Of a stretch of DNA of 64,000 nucleotides, positions 22,257 through 32,222 are shown in pieces. Within the stretch, counting starts at the first letter, position 1; each line of letters begins with the position of its first letter. The notes beneath the pieces were generated by a model. That model was not told the DNA's origin, made no database searches, and saw only the letters and a program-made list of their open reading frames with translations. The stretch lies in the NCBI RefSeq assembly GCF_009380165.1, contig NZ_WHUF01000004.1, forward strand, positions 62,001-126,000, written 5' to 3'. The DNA is from Rugamonas rivuli. Its GTDB lineage: Bacteria > Pseudomonadota > Gammaproteobacteria > Burkholderiales > Burkholderiaceae_D. A program made the translations under genes and the position numbers.

Positions 22257-23228
22257 ATGAAGGTATTTCGAGGTCTACCCAATGCAGCGGCGCGTGCGCC
22301 CTGCGCGCTCACGATAGGCAACTTTGACGGTGTCCACCTCGGCCACCAGGCATTGCTGGGCCGCGTGCGCGCGGCTGCCTCCGGCCTCGGGCTGGAAGCG
22401 GCCGTGATGACCTTCGAACCGCACCCGCGCGAATTCTTCGCGCAGAAGGCCGGCGACCTGTCGAAGGCGCCGCCGCGCATCGCCAACCTGCGCGACAAGC
22501 TGCAATCGCTGTCCGACAACGGCATCGACCGCGTCATCGTCGAGCACTTCTCGGCGCCGTTCGCCGCCCTGACGCCGCAGGAATTCACCGAGAAGGTGCT
22601 GGTCGAAGGCCTGCACGTCAAATGGCTGATGGTCGGCGACGACTTCTGCTACGGCGCCCGCCGCGCCGGCAATGTGCAGATGCTGCAGGAAGCGGGCCAG
22701 CGCTATGGCTTCCACGTCGAGACCCTGCCCACCGTGATGAACGGCAGCACCCGCATCTCCTCCTCCGCCGTGCGCGCCGCGCTGGCCGAGGGCGACTTCG
22801 TGCATGCCGAAGCGCTGCTGGGCCATCCCTACGCCATCTCCGGCCACGTGATCCACGGCCAGAAGCTGGGCCGCACGCTGGGCTTCCCCACGCTGAACCT
22901 GCGCGTGCCGCACCGCCCCGCGCTGTCCGGCATCTTCATCGTGCAGGTGCACGGCCTGGCCGAGCAGCCCTTGCCGGCCGTCGCCAGCCTGGGCGTGCGC
23001 CCCACCGTCGACGACAGCGGCCGCGTGCTGCTGGAGGTCCACGTGTTCGATTTCGCCCAGAACTGCTACGGCAAACAGGTGCGCGTCGAATTCCTGCACA
23101 AGATACGCGACGAAGAAAAATACATCGACCTGCCGACGCTGACCGCCGCCATCGACCGCGACGCCCTCCAGGCCCGAGAATTCTTCAAAGAGCGCGACGG
23201 CGCCACCACGGCCACCGACCGAATTTAA
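22257..23228 (+). CDS. ribF: Bifunctional riboflavin kinase/FAD synthetase RibF
   Basis: 323-aa enzyme that converts riboflavin to FMN and then FAD. The N-terminal adenylyltransferase domain has TIGNFDGVHLGH (about residues 19-30) and later STRISSSAVR. The C-terminal flavokinase domain has GQKLGRTLGFPTLNL (about 200-214). ATG 22257 (MKVFRGLPN) begins the homology; the 31 codons of in-frame sequence upstream overlap the preceding terminator and are not expected to be translated. It heads ribF-ileS-lspA-coaBC-dut, the usual betaproteobacterial order. Confidence 0.95.
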   Translation: MKVFRGLPNAAARAPCALTIGNFDGVHLGHQALLGRVRAAASGLGLEAAVMTFEPHPREFFAQKAGDLSKAPPRIANLRDKLQSLSDNGIDRVIVEHFSAPFAALTPQEFTEKVLVEGLHVKWLMVGDDFCYGARRAGNVQMLQEAGQRYGFHVETLPTVMNGSTRISSSAVRAALAEGDFVHAEALLGHPYAISGHVIHGQKLGRTLGFPTLNLRVPHRPALSGIFIVQVHGLAEQPLPAVASLGVRPTVDDSGRVLLEVHVFDFAQNCYGKQVRVEFLHKIRDEEKYIDLPTLTAAIDRDALQAREFFKERDGATTATDRI

Positions 23229-23293
23229 CCGCGCGACCAGCTACGCGCGCCGGCTACACAGAACTCCCCGAATAAAAATCACTGAAGATAACC

Positions 23294-26161
23294 ATGTCCG
23301 ATAACAAATCTGCAAAGAAGCCTGAAAGTAAATACCCGGTCAACATGACCGAAACCCCATTCCCGATGCGCGGCGATATGGCCAAGCGCGAGCCGAACTG
23401 GGTCAAGGACTGGCAGGAAAAGAAAATCTACGAGCGCGTGCGCAAAGCCGCCGCCGGCCGTCCTAAATTCATCCTGCACGACGGTCCTCCGTACGCCAAC
23501 GGCGACATCCACATCGGCCACGCCGTCAACAAGATCCTGAAAGACATGGTGGTCAAAGCCCGCGGCATGGCCGGCTACGACGCGCCCTACGTGCCGGGCT
23601 GGGATTGCCACGGCATGCCGATCGAGATCCAGATCGAAAAACAATACGGCAAGAACCTGCCGACCGCCGAAGTGCTGACCAAGGCCCGCGCCTACGCGCT
23701 GGAGCAGGTCGACCGCCAGCGCAAGGACTTCATCCGCCTGGGCGTGCTGGGCGAATGGCAGAACCCTTACCTGACCATGAACTACTCGAACGAGGCCGAC
23801 GAACTGCGCGCCCTCGGCCAGCTGCTGGAAAAAGGCTACGTCTACCGCGGCCTGAAGCCGGTCAACTGGTGCTTCGACTGCCAGTCCGCCTTGGCCGAAG
23901 CCGAAGTGGAATACCAGGACAAGCGCGATCCGGCCATCGACGTCGGCTTCAAGTTCGCCGAATTCGACAAGCTGGCCACCGCCTTCAGCCTGGACAAGCT
24001 GCCGACCGAGAACGGCTTCATCGTCATCTGGACCACTACGCCATGGACCATCCCGTCCAACCAGGCGCTGAACGTCAACGCCGAAGTGATCTACTCGCTG
24101 GTGCAGACCGAGCGTGACGGCCAGCCTTTGCTGCTGATCCTGGCGCAAGACCTGGTGGAAGCCTGCCTGGCGCGCTACAAGCTCGAAGGCACGACCATCG
24201 CCACCTGCCACGGCGCGGCGCTGGGCGGCATCAGCTTCCGCCATCCGCTGCACGCCTCGGACGCCTTCTTCGACCGTCTGTCGCCGATGTACCTGGCCGA
24301 ATACGTGACCACCGAAAGCGGTACCGGCGTGGTCCACTCCGCGCCAGCCTACGGCCTGGACGACTTTATCTCCTGCCGCGCACATGGCATGAAGGACGAG
24401 AACATCCTGACCCCGGTGATGGGCGACGGTAAATTCGCGTCGACGCTACCGCTGTTCGGCGGCATGACGATCTGGGAAGCCTCCAAGCCGATCTGCAACG
24501 CGCTGAAGGAAGTGGGCGCGCTGTTCGAAGTGAAGATGTTCGACCACAGCTACATGCACTGCTGGCGCCACAAGTCGCCGATCATCTACCGCGCCACCTC
24601 GCAGTGGTTCGCCGGCATGGACTCGCACCCGAAAGACGGCGGCCCGACGCTGCGCCAGACCGCGCTCAAAGGCATCGACGAAACCAAGTTCTTCCCGGAC
24701 TGGGGCAAGGCACGCCTGCACGGCATGATCGCCAACCGTCCCGACTGGACCCTGTCGCGCCAACGCCAATGGGGCGTGCCGATGGCCTTCGTGGTCCACA
24801 AGGAAACCGGCGCGCTGCATCCGCGCACTCCGGAACTGCTGGAACAAGTGGCCAAGCTGATCGAGAAGAGCGGCATCGACGCCTGGCTGGCGCTGGACCT
24901 GAAAGACCTGATCGGCGATGAAGCGGCAAGCTACGAAAAGAACAAGGACACGCTGGACGTCTGGTTCGATTCCGGCTCGACCCACCAGACCGTGCTGCGC
25001 GGCTCGCACAAGGAACAATCGGCCTTCCCGGCCGACCTGTATCTGGAAGGCTCCGACCAGCACCGCGGCTGGTTCCACTCCTCGCTGCTGACCTCCTCGA
25101 TGCTGAACGGCGCCCCGCCGTACAAGGCGCTGCTGACCCACGGCTTCGTGGTCGACGGCGAAGGCAAGAAGATGTCCAAGTCGATCGGCAACACCATCGC
25201 GCCGCAGGACGTGTGGAACAAGCTGGGCGCCGACATGCTGCGCCTGTGGGTCGCCACCACCGACTACACCGGCGAACTGTCGATCTCCGACGAGATCCTC
25301 AAGCGCGTCACCGAAGCCTATCGCCGCATCCGCAACACGCTGCGCTTCCTGCTGGCCAACCTGTCGGACTTCGACGCCGCCAAGGACGCGGTGGCGATCG
25401 ACGACATGCTGGAGATCGACCGCTACGCCGTCGCCAACATGGCCGCGCTGCAGGCGGAAATCGCCGAGCACTACATGCAGTATGAATTCCAGCCGGTCTA
25501 CTCCAAGCTGCAGAACTTCTGCTCGGAAGACCTGGGCGGCTTCTACCTGGACGTGCTGAAGGATCGCCTGTACACCACCGCCGTCACCTCGCCTGCGCGC
25601 CGCTCGGCGCAGACCGCGCTGTGGCACATCACGCAAAGCCTGCTGCGCGTGATGGCGCCGGCGCTGTCGTTCACGGCGGAAGAAGCATGGGCGATCTTCG
25701 CCGGCGAAGAGGCTTACAAGGCCAGCGACGAAACCATCTTCACGCAAACCTGGTGGAAGCTGCCGGAAGCCGTCGACGCGGCCGCGCTGCTGGCCAAGTA
25801 CACGGCCCTGCGCGCAGTCCGCGCCGACGTCACCAAGCAGCTGGAAGACGTGCGCACCTCGGGCGCCATCGGCTCCTCGCTGCAGGCGGAACTGACCATC
25901 AAAGCATCCGGCGACAAGTACCAGCTGCTGGCCAGCCTGGACGACGATCTGAAGTTCGTCTTCATCACCTCGGCCGCGCAAGCGGTGCAGGTGGCGAGCG
26001 AAGCGGAAGAAGCGGTCGAAGTGGCCGCCTCCACCGCCGCCAAGTGCGAGCGCTGCTGGCACTACCGCGCCGACGTCGGTTCGCATGCGGACCACCCTAC
26101 CCTGTGCGGCCGTTGCCACAGCAATCTGTTCGGTGCGGGCGAAAAACGCAAGTTCGCTTAA
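23294..26161 (+). CDS. ileS: Isoleucyl-tRNA synthetase
   Basis: 955-aa class I synthetase. The HIGH signature is at residues 73-76 ([11 protein letters not shown]) and KMSKS occurs in [11 protein letters not shown] near 614-624. The editing domain (about 200-400) is present, and the C-terminus ends with the zinc motif CERCWHY...CGRCHSNL. Length is normal. It charges tRNA-Ile in the cytosol. It lies 65 nt after ribF and 123 nt before lspA, separated from the latter by a dispersed palindromic repeat. Confidence 0.97.
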   Translation: MSDNKSAKKPESKYPVNMTETPFPMRGDMAKREPNWVKDWQEKKIYERVRKAAAGRPKFILHDGPPYANGDIHIGHAVNKILKDMVVKARGMAGYDAPYVPGWDCHGMPIEIQIEKQYGKNLPTAEVLTKARAYALEQVDRQRKDFIRLGVLGEWQNPYLTMNYSNEADELRALGQLLEKGYVYRGLKPVNWCFDCQSALAEAEVEYQDKRDPAIDVGFKFAEFDKLATAFSLDKLPTENGFIVIWTTTPWTIPSNQALNVNAEVIYSLVQTERDGQPLLLILAQDLVEACLARYKLEGTTIATCHGAALGGISFRHPLHASDAFFDRLSPMYLAEYVTTESGTGVVHSAPAYGLDDFISCRAHGMKDENILTPVMGDGKFASTLPLFGGMTIWEASKPICNALKEVGALFEVKMFDHSYMHCWRHKSPIIYRATSQWFAGMDSHPKDGGPTLRQTALKGIDETKFFPDWGKARLHGMIANRPDWTLSRQRQWGVPMAFVVHKETGALHPRTPELLEQVAKLIEKSGIDAWLALDLKDLIGDEAASYEKNKDTLDVWFDSGSTHQTVLRGSHKEQSAFPADLYLEGSDQHRGWFHSSLLTSSMLNGAPPYKALLTHGFVVDGEGKKMSKSIGNTIAPQDVWNKLGADMLRLWVATTDYTGELSISDEILKRVTEAYRRIRNTLRFLLANLSDFDAAKDAVAIDDMLEIDRYAVANMAALQAEIAEHYMQYEFQPVYSKLQNFCSEDLGGFYLDVLKDRLYTTAVTSPARRSAQTALWHITQSLLRVMAPALSFTAEEAWAIFAGEEAYKASDETIFTQTWWKLPEAVDAAALLAKYTALRAVRADVTKQLEDVRTSGAIGSSLQAELTIKASGDKYQLLASLDDDLKFVFITSAAQAVQVASEAEEAVEVAASTAAKCERCWHYRADVGSHADHPTLCGRCHSNLFGAGEKRKFA

Positions 26162-26172
26162 GATATGAACCC

Positions 26173-26252
26173 GTCGCTCCCGCGCAGGCGGGAGCCCATA
26201 CTGAGTTTGCGGCGGACACTCAGCATGGATTCCCGCCTGCGCGGGAATGACG
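26173..26252. repeat. REP-like composite palindrome between ileS and lspA
   Basis: Two 28-bp arms (26173-26200 and 26225-26252) are imperfect inverted copies of each other. Each is itself a hairpin: CTCCCGC/GCGGGAG near 26177-26194 and ATTCCCGC/GCGGGAAT at 26229-26248. The differences between arms are compensated within each hairpin, so the structure rather than the sequence is kept. A further short pairing (CTGAGT with ACTCAG) closes the centre. The arm resembles the dispersed CGTCATTCCCGC-type intergenic repeats of proteobacterial genomes. Confidence 0.75.
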
Positions 26253-26284
26253 AGGTAACCGCTTCGAACCAATTTGAATAACTC

Positions 26285-26788
26285 ATGGCCACCAAAAAAA
26301 TCTTCCCGACCAAATCCTCGGCCAGCCTGACGCCATGGCTCGGCATCGCCGCCATCGTCGTCCTGTTCGACCAGCTGTCCAAGATCACCATCACCAAGAC
26401 CTTCCAGCTCGGTGAAGAGAAAGTCATCACCTCCTTCTTCAACCTGGTGCTGGCCTATAACAAGGGTGCGGCCTTCAGCTTCCTGTCCAACAGCGGCGGA
26501 TGGCAGCGTTACTTCTTCACCGCCATCGCGCTGGGCGCGGTGGCCTGGATCATCGTCCTGCTCAAAAAGCACGGCAGCCAGCGCCTGTTCTCGTGGGCCC
26601 TGTCGCTGATCCTGGGCGGCGCCATCGGCAACGTCATCGACCGCGTGCTGTACGGCCACGTGGTCGACTTCCTCGATTTCCACTGGAGCGGATTCGGCCA
26701 CTTCCCGGCGTTTAACATCGCCGATTCGGCCATCTGCATCGGCGCGGCGCTGTTCATCCTCGATGAGCTGCGCCGGGTGAACAAGTAA
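26285..26788 (+). CDS. lspA: Lipoprotein signal peptidase
   Basis: 167-aa membrane aspartic peptidase with four helices that cleaves the signal peptide of prolipoproteins. The conserved regions [20 protein letters not shown] and VVDFLDFHW...FNIADSAI contain the two catalytic aspartates. The start is ATG 26285 and the length is typical. It could process the lipoproteins encoded at 28516, 38377 and 46456. Confidence 0.95.
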   Translation: MATKKIFPTKSSASLTPWLGIAAIVVLFDQLSKITITKTFQLGEEKVITSFFNLVLAYNKGAAFSFLSNSGGWQRYFFTAIALGAVAWIIVLLKKHGSQRLFSWALSLILGGAIGNVIDRVLYGHVVDFLDFHWSGFGHFPAFNIADSAICIGAALFILDELRRVNK

Positions 26789-26814
26789 ACTCGCACTAAC
26801 TGGAGTAGCGCATC

Positions 26815-28041
26815 ATGATGGAATTGACCGGCAAGAAAATCGTCCTCGGCCTGACCGGCGGCGTGGCCTGCTACAAGGCGGCGGAACTGTGCCGCGCGCT
26901 GACCAAGGCCGGCGCCTCGGTTCAGGTCGTGATGACCGACGCCGCCGCCCACTTCATCACCGCCGTCACCATGCAGGCGCTGTCCGGCAACAAGGTATTC
27001 AGCAGCCAGTGGGATCCGCGCGTCGACAACAACATGGCCCACATCGACGTCACCCGTGACGCCGACGCCATCCTGATCGTGCCCTGTTCGGCGGACTTCA
27101 TGTACAAGCTGGCGCACGGCGTCTGCGACGACCTGCTGTCGACCATGTGCCTGGCGCGTCCGCGCCTGGTGCCGCTGCTGGTGGCGCCGGCCATGAACGT
27201 GGAGATGTGGCAGAACCCCGCCACCCAGCGCAACGCGCAGCAGCTGCGCGACGACGGCATCGTGCTGTTCGGCCCCGCCTCCGGCGACCAGGCCTGCGGC
27301 GAAGTGGGCATGGGCCGCATGCTGGAACCGGCGCAACTGCTGGAAGAATTGATCGCCTCCTTCCAGCCCAAGGTCCTGGCGGGCAAGCGCATCCTGATCA
27401 CCGCCGGCCCGACCTTCGAGCCGATAGACCCGGTGCGCGGCATCACCAATCTGTCCTCGGGCAAGATGGGCTACGCCGTGGCGCGCGCCGCGCGCGAAGC
27501 CGGCGCCGAGGTGGTGCTGGTGTCCGGCCCGACGGCGCTGCCTGCGCCGTTCGGCGTCCAGCGCATCAACGTGCAAAGCGCGCTGCAGATGCACGACGCG
27601 GTGATGGCCAATGTCGACCACCAGCACATCTTCATCGCGGTGGCGGCGGTGGCCGACTGGCGCGTCTCCAACTCCAGCGAGCAGAAACTGAAGAAGAACC
27701 CGGACGGCTCCGTGCCGGACCTGAAGTTCGAACAGAACCCGGACATCCTCGCCACCGTCGCCGCCCGCACCACGCTGGCCGGCCATCCGTACTGCGTGGG
27801 CTTCGCCGCCGAATCGGAGAACCTGATCCAGTTCGGCGCCGACAAGCGCGAGAAAAAAGGCATCCCCCTGCTAGTAGGGAATATCGGCCACCACACCTTC
27901 GGCCAGGACGACAACACCATCATCCTGTTCGATGAAAACGGCCACACCATACTGCCGCGCGCCGACAAACTGACGCTGGCGCGCCAACTGATTTCCGAGA
28001 TCTCCAAACGGATCTCGCAGCACTCGCTCTTCGCAAAGTAA
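26815..28041 (+). CDS. coaBC: Bifunctional phosphopantothenoylcysteine decarboxylase/synthetase
   Basis: 408-aa enzyme for two steps of coenzyme A synthesis. The CoaC flavoprotein half (1-190) shows [13 protein letters not shown], the APAMNVEMW motif and the CGEVGMGRM flap with its cysteine. The CoaB half (190-408) shows [15 protein letters not shown] and SSGKMG for CTP-dependent ligation. Two adjacent ATG codons (26815 and 26818) can serve as start. The dut gene follows after 2 nt and is translationally linked. Confidence 0.96.
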   Translation: MMELTGKKIVLGLTGGVACYKAAELCRALTKAGASVQVVMTDAAAHFITAVTMQALSGNKVFSSQWDPRVDNNMAHIDVTRDADAILIVPCSADFMYKLAHGVCDDLLSTMCLARPRLVPLLVAPAMNVEMWQNPATQRNAQQLRDDGIVLFGPASGDQACGEVGMGRMLEPAQLLEELIASFQPKVLAGKRILITAGPTFEPIDPVRGITNLSSGKMGYAVARAAREAGAEVVLVSGPTALPAPFGVQRINVQSALQMHDAVMANVDHQHIFIAVAAVADWRVSNSSEQKLKKNPDGSVPDLKFEQNPDILATVAARTTLAGHPYCVGFAAESENLIQFGADKREKKGIPLLVGNIGHHTFGQDDNTIILFDENGHTILPRADKLTLARQLISEISKRISQHSLFAK

Positions 28042-28043
28042 TT

Positions 28044-28493
28044 ATGAAAAATATCGACGTCAAAATCCTCGACCCGCGCATGAAAGACCAGATGCCGGCC
28101 TACGCCACCCCGGGTTCCGCCGGCCTCGATCTGCGCGCCTGCATCGACGCGCCCATGGTCATCGAAGCCGGCCAGACCGTGCTGATTCCGACCGGCCTGG
28201 CGATCCACGTCGCCGATCCGGGCTACGCCGCCATGATCCTGCCGCGCAGCGGCATGGGCCACAAAAACGGCATCGTACTGGGGAATCTGGTAGGCTTGAT
28301 CGACTCCGACTACCAGGGCCAGTTGATGATCTCGACCTGGAACCGCGGCCACAGCACCTTCACGCTGAACCCGATGGAACGCCTGGCGCAGCTGATCATC
28401 GTACCGGTGCTGCAAGTGGGCTTCAACGTGGTCGAAGAATTCGGCGACAGCGAGCGCGGTGAAGGTGGTTTCGGCAGCACCGGCAAACACTAA
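28044..28493 (+). CDS. dut: dUTP diphosphatase
   Basis: 149-aa trimeric dUTPase that hydrolyses dUTP to dUMP and pyrophosphate. The five family motifs are present, including [28 protein letters not shown] and the C-terminal [10 protein letters not shown] that closes over the active site. The start is ATG 28044, 2 nt after the coaBC stop. Confidence 0.97.
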   Translation: MKNIDVKILDPRMKDQMPAYATPGSAGLDLRACIDAPMVIEAGQTVLIPTGLAIHVADPGYAAMILPRSGMGHKNGIVLGNLVGLIDSDYQGQLMISTWNRGHSTFTLNPMERLAQLIIVPVLQVGFNVVEEFGDSERGEGGFGSTGKH

Positions 28494-28515
28494 CAAAAAC
28501 AGACGGAGACCCGGG

Positions 28516-29616
28516 ATGGGCAAGCAGACAAACAAGATCAATAAATTCGCCTCATTGTCCCTGTTGGCGGCAGCCTCGCTGCTGTCGGCCTGCTCGACCT
28601 TCCAATCCAAGCCCGCGCCTGCGCCGGCCGAACCGGTGGTGGCCCGCGTCATCACCGAGGAGCCGCCGGTCGTCACCGCCAAGATGGCCGCCGCGCGCGA
28701 CGCCTTGGGCCAGATGGTGGCGCTGCAGGACCGCCTGTACCGCATCGTCGCCCCGCTGTTGATCAACAACGCGGACCTGTGCCGCACGCAGGCGCGCAAC
28801 CTGCTCGGCTTCACCGCCAAGAACAAATTCTCGTACAGCGGCGAATTCGTCGACGCCGCGCAAGCGGTGCTGAACTACGGCGACCGCCTGGAAGTGGCCA
28901 GCGTGCTGGCCGGCAGCGGCGCCGCGCGCGCGGGCCTGCGCAAGGGCGACGGCCTGGTCGCCGCCGAAGGCAAGACCCTGCCGACCGGCCAGAACGCCGA
29001 AACGCAGGCCGCCGGCATCCTCGGCCCGCTGGTCTCCGGCCACCAGTCGCTCAACCTGATCGTCGCCCGCAATGGCCGCAACCAGGAGATCAACGTGCCG
29101 GTCACGCGCGCCTGCGCCTTCAAGATCGACATCGGCAACTCGGACAATATCAACGCCTACTCCGACGGCCAGCGCGTGCTGATCACGCGCGGCATGGTCA
29201 ACTTCGCGCAGAGCGACGAAGCCATCGCCTACGTGCTGGCCAAGGATATCGCCCACAATGTGCTGGGCCACGCAGCCACCACCCGCTCGGCCTACACGGT
29301 GGGCAGCATCATCGACAACCTGGTGTCGGTGCGGCCCGACGTGTACATGTTGATCGGCACCGCAGGCGTCAAGCCCATGCCGCAGGAGCTCGACGCGGCG
29401 GCCGACTACCTGTCGCTGTACATGGTGGCGCGCGCCGGCTACAGCCTGGATCACGCGCACGCCTTCTGGCAGCGCCTCGCGGGACAATATCCCGCCACGG
29501 TGCTGAACGGGTATACTGCCATTCATCCCGCCGTCAATTACCGCCTGTCGGTGATCGACAAGACCATCGCCGAAATCAAGGGCAAGCAGGCGGCCAAGAA
29601 ACCGCTGGTGCCGTAG
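28516..29616 (+). CDS. PDZ-containing M48-like lipoprotein with degenerate metal motif
   Basis: 366-aa predicted lipoprotein: lipobox LSAC with Cys at about residue 26, a PDZ-like segment at 118-190 (VLAGSGAARAGLRKGDGL), then an M48-type peptidase region. Where M48 enzymes have HExxH followed by a third His-containing helix end, this protein reads KDIAHNVLGHA: the first His is Lys243 and the catalytic Glu is Asp244, while His247 and His252 remain. Proteolysis is therefore doubtful, and a binding or chaperone role is an inference. The start is ATG 28516 after GACGGAG. It is 22 nt after dut and 13 nt before the next exported protein gene. Confidence 0.8.
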   Translation: MGKQTNKINKFASLSLLAAASLLSACSTFQSKPAPAPAEPVVARVITEEPPVVTAKMAAARDALGQMVALQDRLYRIVAPLLINNADLCRTQARNLLGFTAKNKFSYSGEFVDAAQAVLNYGDRLEVASVLAGSGAARAGLRKGDGLVAAEGKTLPTGQNAETQAAGILGPLVSGHQSLNLIVARNGRNQEINVPVTRACAFKIDIGNSDNINAYSDGQRVLITRGMVNFAQSDEAIAYVLAKDIAHNVLGHAATTRSAYTVGSIIDNLVSVRPDVYMLIGTAGVKPMPQELDAAADYLSLYMVARAGYSLDHAHAFWQRLAGQYPATVLNGYTAIHPAVNYRLSVIDKTIAEIKGKQAAKKPLVP

Positions 29617-29629
29617 CACGGAGACCACC

Positions 29630-30022
29630 ATGAACAAGCCGGGCCTGTTGGCAATCATCTTGATACTGATGTGTAGCTGGGCCCAGGCGGCGCAATGGGC
29701 CAAGGTCAAGGGCGATGGCGCCGGCGTGTTCTACATCGACAAGGCCAGCATCATCAAGGCCGACAAGACGCGCAAGGTCTGGTCCATGCGCAGCTTCAGC
29801 AAGCCGCAGACCACGCCCGAGGGCAAGCCTTACCGTTCGGTCAAGGCGCTTCATCTCTATTCCTGCGAAGACCGCACCACCGTGCTGCTGTCGCAAGTGT
29901 TCTACCCCGAGGCCATGGGCAAGGGGGAACCGGTCGAAAACTACAAATACGAGAAATTCAACCCGGAAGACATCGTGCCGGACAGCCCGTTCGACAACGC
30001 GCTGGCGGCCGTGTGCAAATAG
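29630..30022 (+). CDS. Exported surface-adhesin-E-like protein
   Basis: 130-aa protein with a signal peptide (residues 1-20, MNKPGLLAIILILMCSWAQA) and a small beta-rich domain containing WAKVKGDGAGVFYID and YSCEDRTTVLLSQVFY. This pattern resembles the surface-adhesin protein E domain family, many members of which are unstudied periplasmic proteins. Two cysteines (one in YSCED, one in the C-terminal AAVCK) could form a disulfide. It follows the M48-like gene by 13 nt and may be coexpressed with it. Confidence 0.65.
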   Translation: MNKPGLLAIILILMCSWAQAAQWAKVKGDGAGVFYIDKASIIKADKTRKVWSMRSFSKPQTTPEGKPYRSVKALHLYSCEDRTTVLLSQVFYPEAMGKGEPVENYKYEKFNPEDIVPDSPFDNALAAVCK

Positions 30023-30036
30023 CTTAGTTTGGGAGC

Positions 30037-30168
30037 TTAGTTGGGGAAGTTGGGGAACACATTCCCCATCAGCCAGGTCAGGCCCGCGCAGGCCAGCACG
30101 GCGAGTATCAGCACGATCAGCAGGCGGCCGAATTTAGGCGAGCCGTCGTCTTCCTTGGGAGTGGTCAT
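30037..30168 (-). CDS. Small single-pass membrane protein (43 aa)
   Basis: The minus strand encodes a 43-residue protein: a charged start (MTTPKEDDGSPKFG), one membrane helix (about residues 15-35, LLIVLILAVLACAGLTWLMG) and a short NFPN tail. AGGA lies 8 nt before the ATG at 30168. It sits between two convergent or divergent neighbours and is too short for usual gene callers. Function is unknown. Confidence 0.55.
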   Translation of the reverse strand: MTTPKEDDGSPKFGRLLIVLILAVLACAGLTWLMGNVFPNFPN

Positions 30169-30211
30169 GGCAGTTCCTGCAAGCTTTAGAGAGCCGTAGT
30201 ATATTCCATCC

Positions 30212-31234
30212 ATGGACAGCATCGACCTCGAAGTACTCAAAACCAGCGCAGCGTGGATCGCCGCCGGGCACCGCTGCGAACTGATCACCGTCATCAAGAC
30301 CTGGGGCTCCAGTCCAAGGCCCATCGGCGCCACGCTGGCCATCTGCGACGATGGCACGGTGATAGGCTCTGTCTCCGGCGGCTGCATCGAGGACGACCTG
30401 ATCGCCCGCGTACGCAACGAAGGCATGCGCCGCGCCGTTCCCGAAATCGTCAGCTACGGCATCACCGCCGACGAGGCGCACCGTTTCGGCCTGCCCTGCG
30501 GCGGCACCATCGAACTGGCCATCGAACCGCTGTCGCAGCGCAGCCGCATCGCCGAACTGCTGGAGCGGCTGGAGCGGCACGAACTGGTGCAGCGCCGGCT
30601 CGACCTGCACAGCGGCGACGTGGACCTGTCCAAGGCCGCGCCGGGCGCGCAGATGCAGGTCAGCGAGCGCGCCATGGTCAGCGTGCACGGCCCGCGCTGG
30701 CGGCTGCTGATCATTGGCGCCGGCCAGTTGTCGCGCTTCCTGGCGCAGATAGCCACCGCCATGGACTACCACGTCACCGTCTGCGATCCGCGTGAAGAGT
30801 ACCGCGCCGGCTGGCAGGTCGACGGCGTGCAGCTGGTGCACGACATGCCCGACGATATCGTGCTGTCCATGCAGCTGGACCGCCGCAGCGCCGTGGTCGC
30901 GCTGACCCACGATCCCAAGCTGGACGACCTGGCCCTGATGGAGGCGCTGAAGTCGGATGCCTTCTACGTCGGCGCCATCGGCTCGCGCCTGAACAACAGC
31001 AAGCGCCGCGAACGGCTGCTGCAATTCGACCTGACGCCGGAACAGCTGGCCCGCCTGCATGGCCCGATCGGCCTGTACATCGGCAGCAAGACGCCATCCG
31101 AAATCGCCATCTCCATCCTGGCCGAAATGACGGCGATTAAAAACGGCGTGCCGACCGCAATGCTGATCCCGCACGCGGCCACGCCCACCGCGCCCGGCGA
31201 GAACGCCTGTGCCGTGGAGAGCGGCGCGGTATAG
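30212..31234 (+). CDS. XdhC family molybdenum-enzyme maturation protein
   Basis: 340-aa protein. The N-terminal XdhC/CoxI domain has KTWGSSPRPIGA and SVSGGCIEDDL (about residues 29-60). The C-terminal NAD(P)-binding-like XdhC_C domain has LLIIGAGQLSRFLA near 165-178 and IGSRLNNSKRRERL. These proteins help insert and sulfurate the molybdenum cofactor of xanthine dehydrogenase-type enzymes. No xdhAB genes lie nearby, so its client enzyme is elsewhere. Confidence 0.88.
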   Translation: MDSIDLEVLKTSAAWIAAGHRCELITVIKTWGSSPRPIGATLAICDDGTVIGSVSGGCIEDDLIARVRNEGMRRAVPEIVSYGITADEAHRFGLPCGGTIELAIEPLSQRSRIAELLERLERHELVQRRLDLHSGDVDLSKAAPGAQMQVSERAMVSVHGPRWRLLIIGAGQLSRFLAQIATAMDYHVTVCDPREEYRAGWQVDGVQLVHDMPDDIVLSMQLDRRSAVVALTHDPKLDDLALMEALKSDAFYVGAIGSRLNNSKRRERLLQFDLTPEQLARLHGPIGLYIGSKTPSEIAISILAEMTAIKNGVPTAMLIPHAATPTAPGENACAVESGAV

Positions 31235-31331
31235 AAAACCGCAAGCCCGGACAATTCAAAAGCAAGAACCGGCTATCCCTACACAGGCCAGTACCGGACA
31301 ATAACGCAATCAATCACCGACTGGAATCCGC

Positions 31332-32222
31332 ATGAGCTCCGCCAATCTGTTCCGCCTGATCTTCCTCGCCGCCATCTGGGGCGGCTCCTTCCTGTTCATG
31401 CGTATCGCCGCGCCGGTGCTGGGCGCCGCCGTGTTGATCGAGTACCGCGTGCTGTTCGCGTCGCTGTTCCTGGCCGTGATCGCGCTGGTGCTGAAAAAGC
31501 CGCTGAACCTGCACCAACACTGGCAGCACTACCTGATCCTCGGCCTGTTCAACTCCGCGCTGCCGTTCCTGATGTTCGCCTTCGCCGCACGCACGCTGTC
31601 GGCGTCTCTGCTGGCCGTGCTGAACGCCACCACGCCGCTGTGGGGCACGCTGATCGGCGCCGTCTGGACCCGCCAGATGGTCAGCGCCAAGGTGATGCTC
31701 GGCCTGGTGCTGGGCGCTTGCGGCGTGGCGCTGCTGGTCGGCTTCGACCACGTCACCACCAAGCCCGGCGCCGGCATCGCCATCGCCGCCGTGCTGTTCG
31801 CGTCCTTCAACTACGGCATCGCCAGCAACTACGCCAAGCAGGCCAAGACGGTCGAACCGTTCTCCAACGCGCACGGCTCGATGTGGGCGTCGACGCTGCT
31901 GGTGCTGCCCGCGCTGCCCTTCTTCCCCGCCCCCGGTGAGCCGACCATCGGCATCATGGGCGCCGTGCTGGCACTGGGTGTGCTGTGCAGCGGCGTGGCT
32001 TACCTGATCTACTTCCGCTTGATCCAGGACGTCGGCCCCTCGTCGGCGCTGACCGTCACCTTCCTCAGCCCACTGTTCGGCATCCTGTGGGGCATGCTGT
32101 TCCTTGGCGAGAGCGTGGGCTGGTACACCTTCGTCGGCGCAGCGATCGTCATCACCGGCACCGCGCTGGTGACGGGCTTCCGTCCCAGCTTCGGCTTCCT
32201 GAACAAGGCCAAGACAGCGTGA
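31332..32222 (+). CDS. EamA/DMT family transporter
   Basis: 296-aa inner-membrane protein with ten predicted helices in two EamA repeats (about residues 5-135 and 150-285). The family pattern AAIWGGSFLFMRIAAP opens the first repeat, and GEPTIGIMGAVLALGVLCSG lies in the second. Probably a drug/metabolite exporter; the substrate is unknown. Its stop overlaps the GTG start of the downstream glycosylase gene (GTGA), so the two are translationally coupled. Confidence 0.88.
   Translation: MSSANLFRLIFLAAIWGGSFLFMRIAAPVLGAAVLIEYRVLFASLFLAVIALVLKKPLNLHQHWQHYLILGLFNSALPFLMFAFAARTLSASLLAVLNATTPLWGTLIGAVWTRQMVSAKVMLGLVLGACGVALLVGFDHVTTKPGAGIAIAAVLFASFNYGIASNYAKQAKTVEPFSNAHGSMWASTLLVLPALPFFPAPGEPTIGIMGAVLALGVLCSGVAYLIYFRLIQDVGPSSALTVTFLSPLFGILWGMLFLGESVGWYTFVGAAIVITGTALVTGFRPSFGFLNKAKTA

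Noticed and set aside
26173..26252. Possible CRISPR-like repeat because of two similar palindromes
   Set aside because: Only two units, inverted rather than direct, with no regular spacers and no cas genes; it fits a REP-type element.
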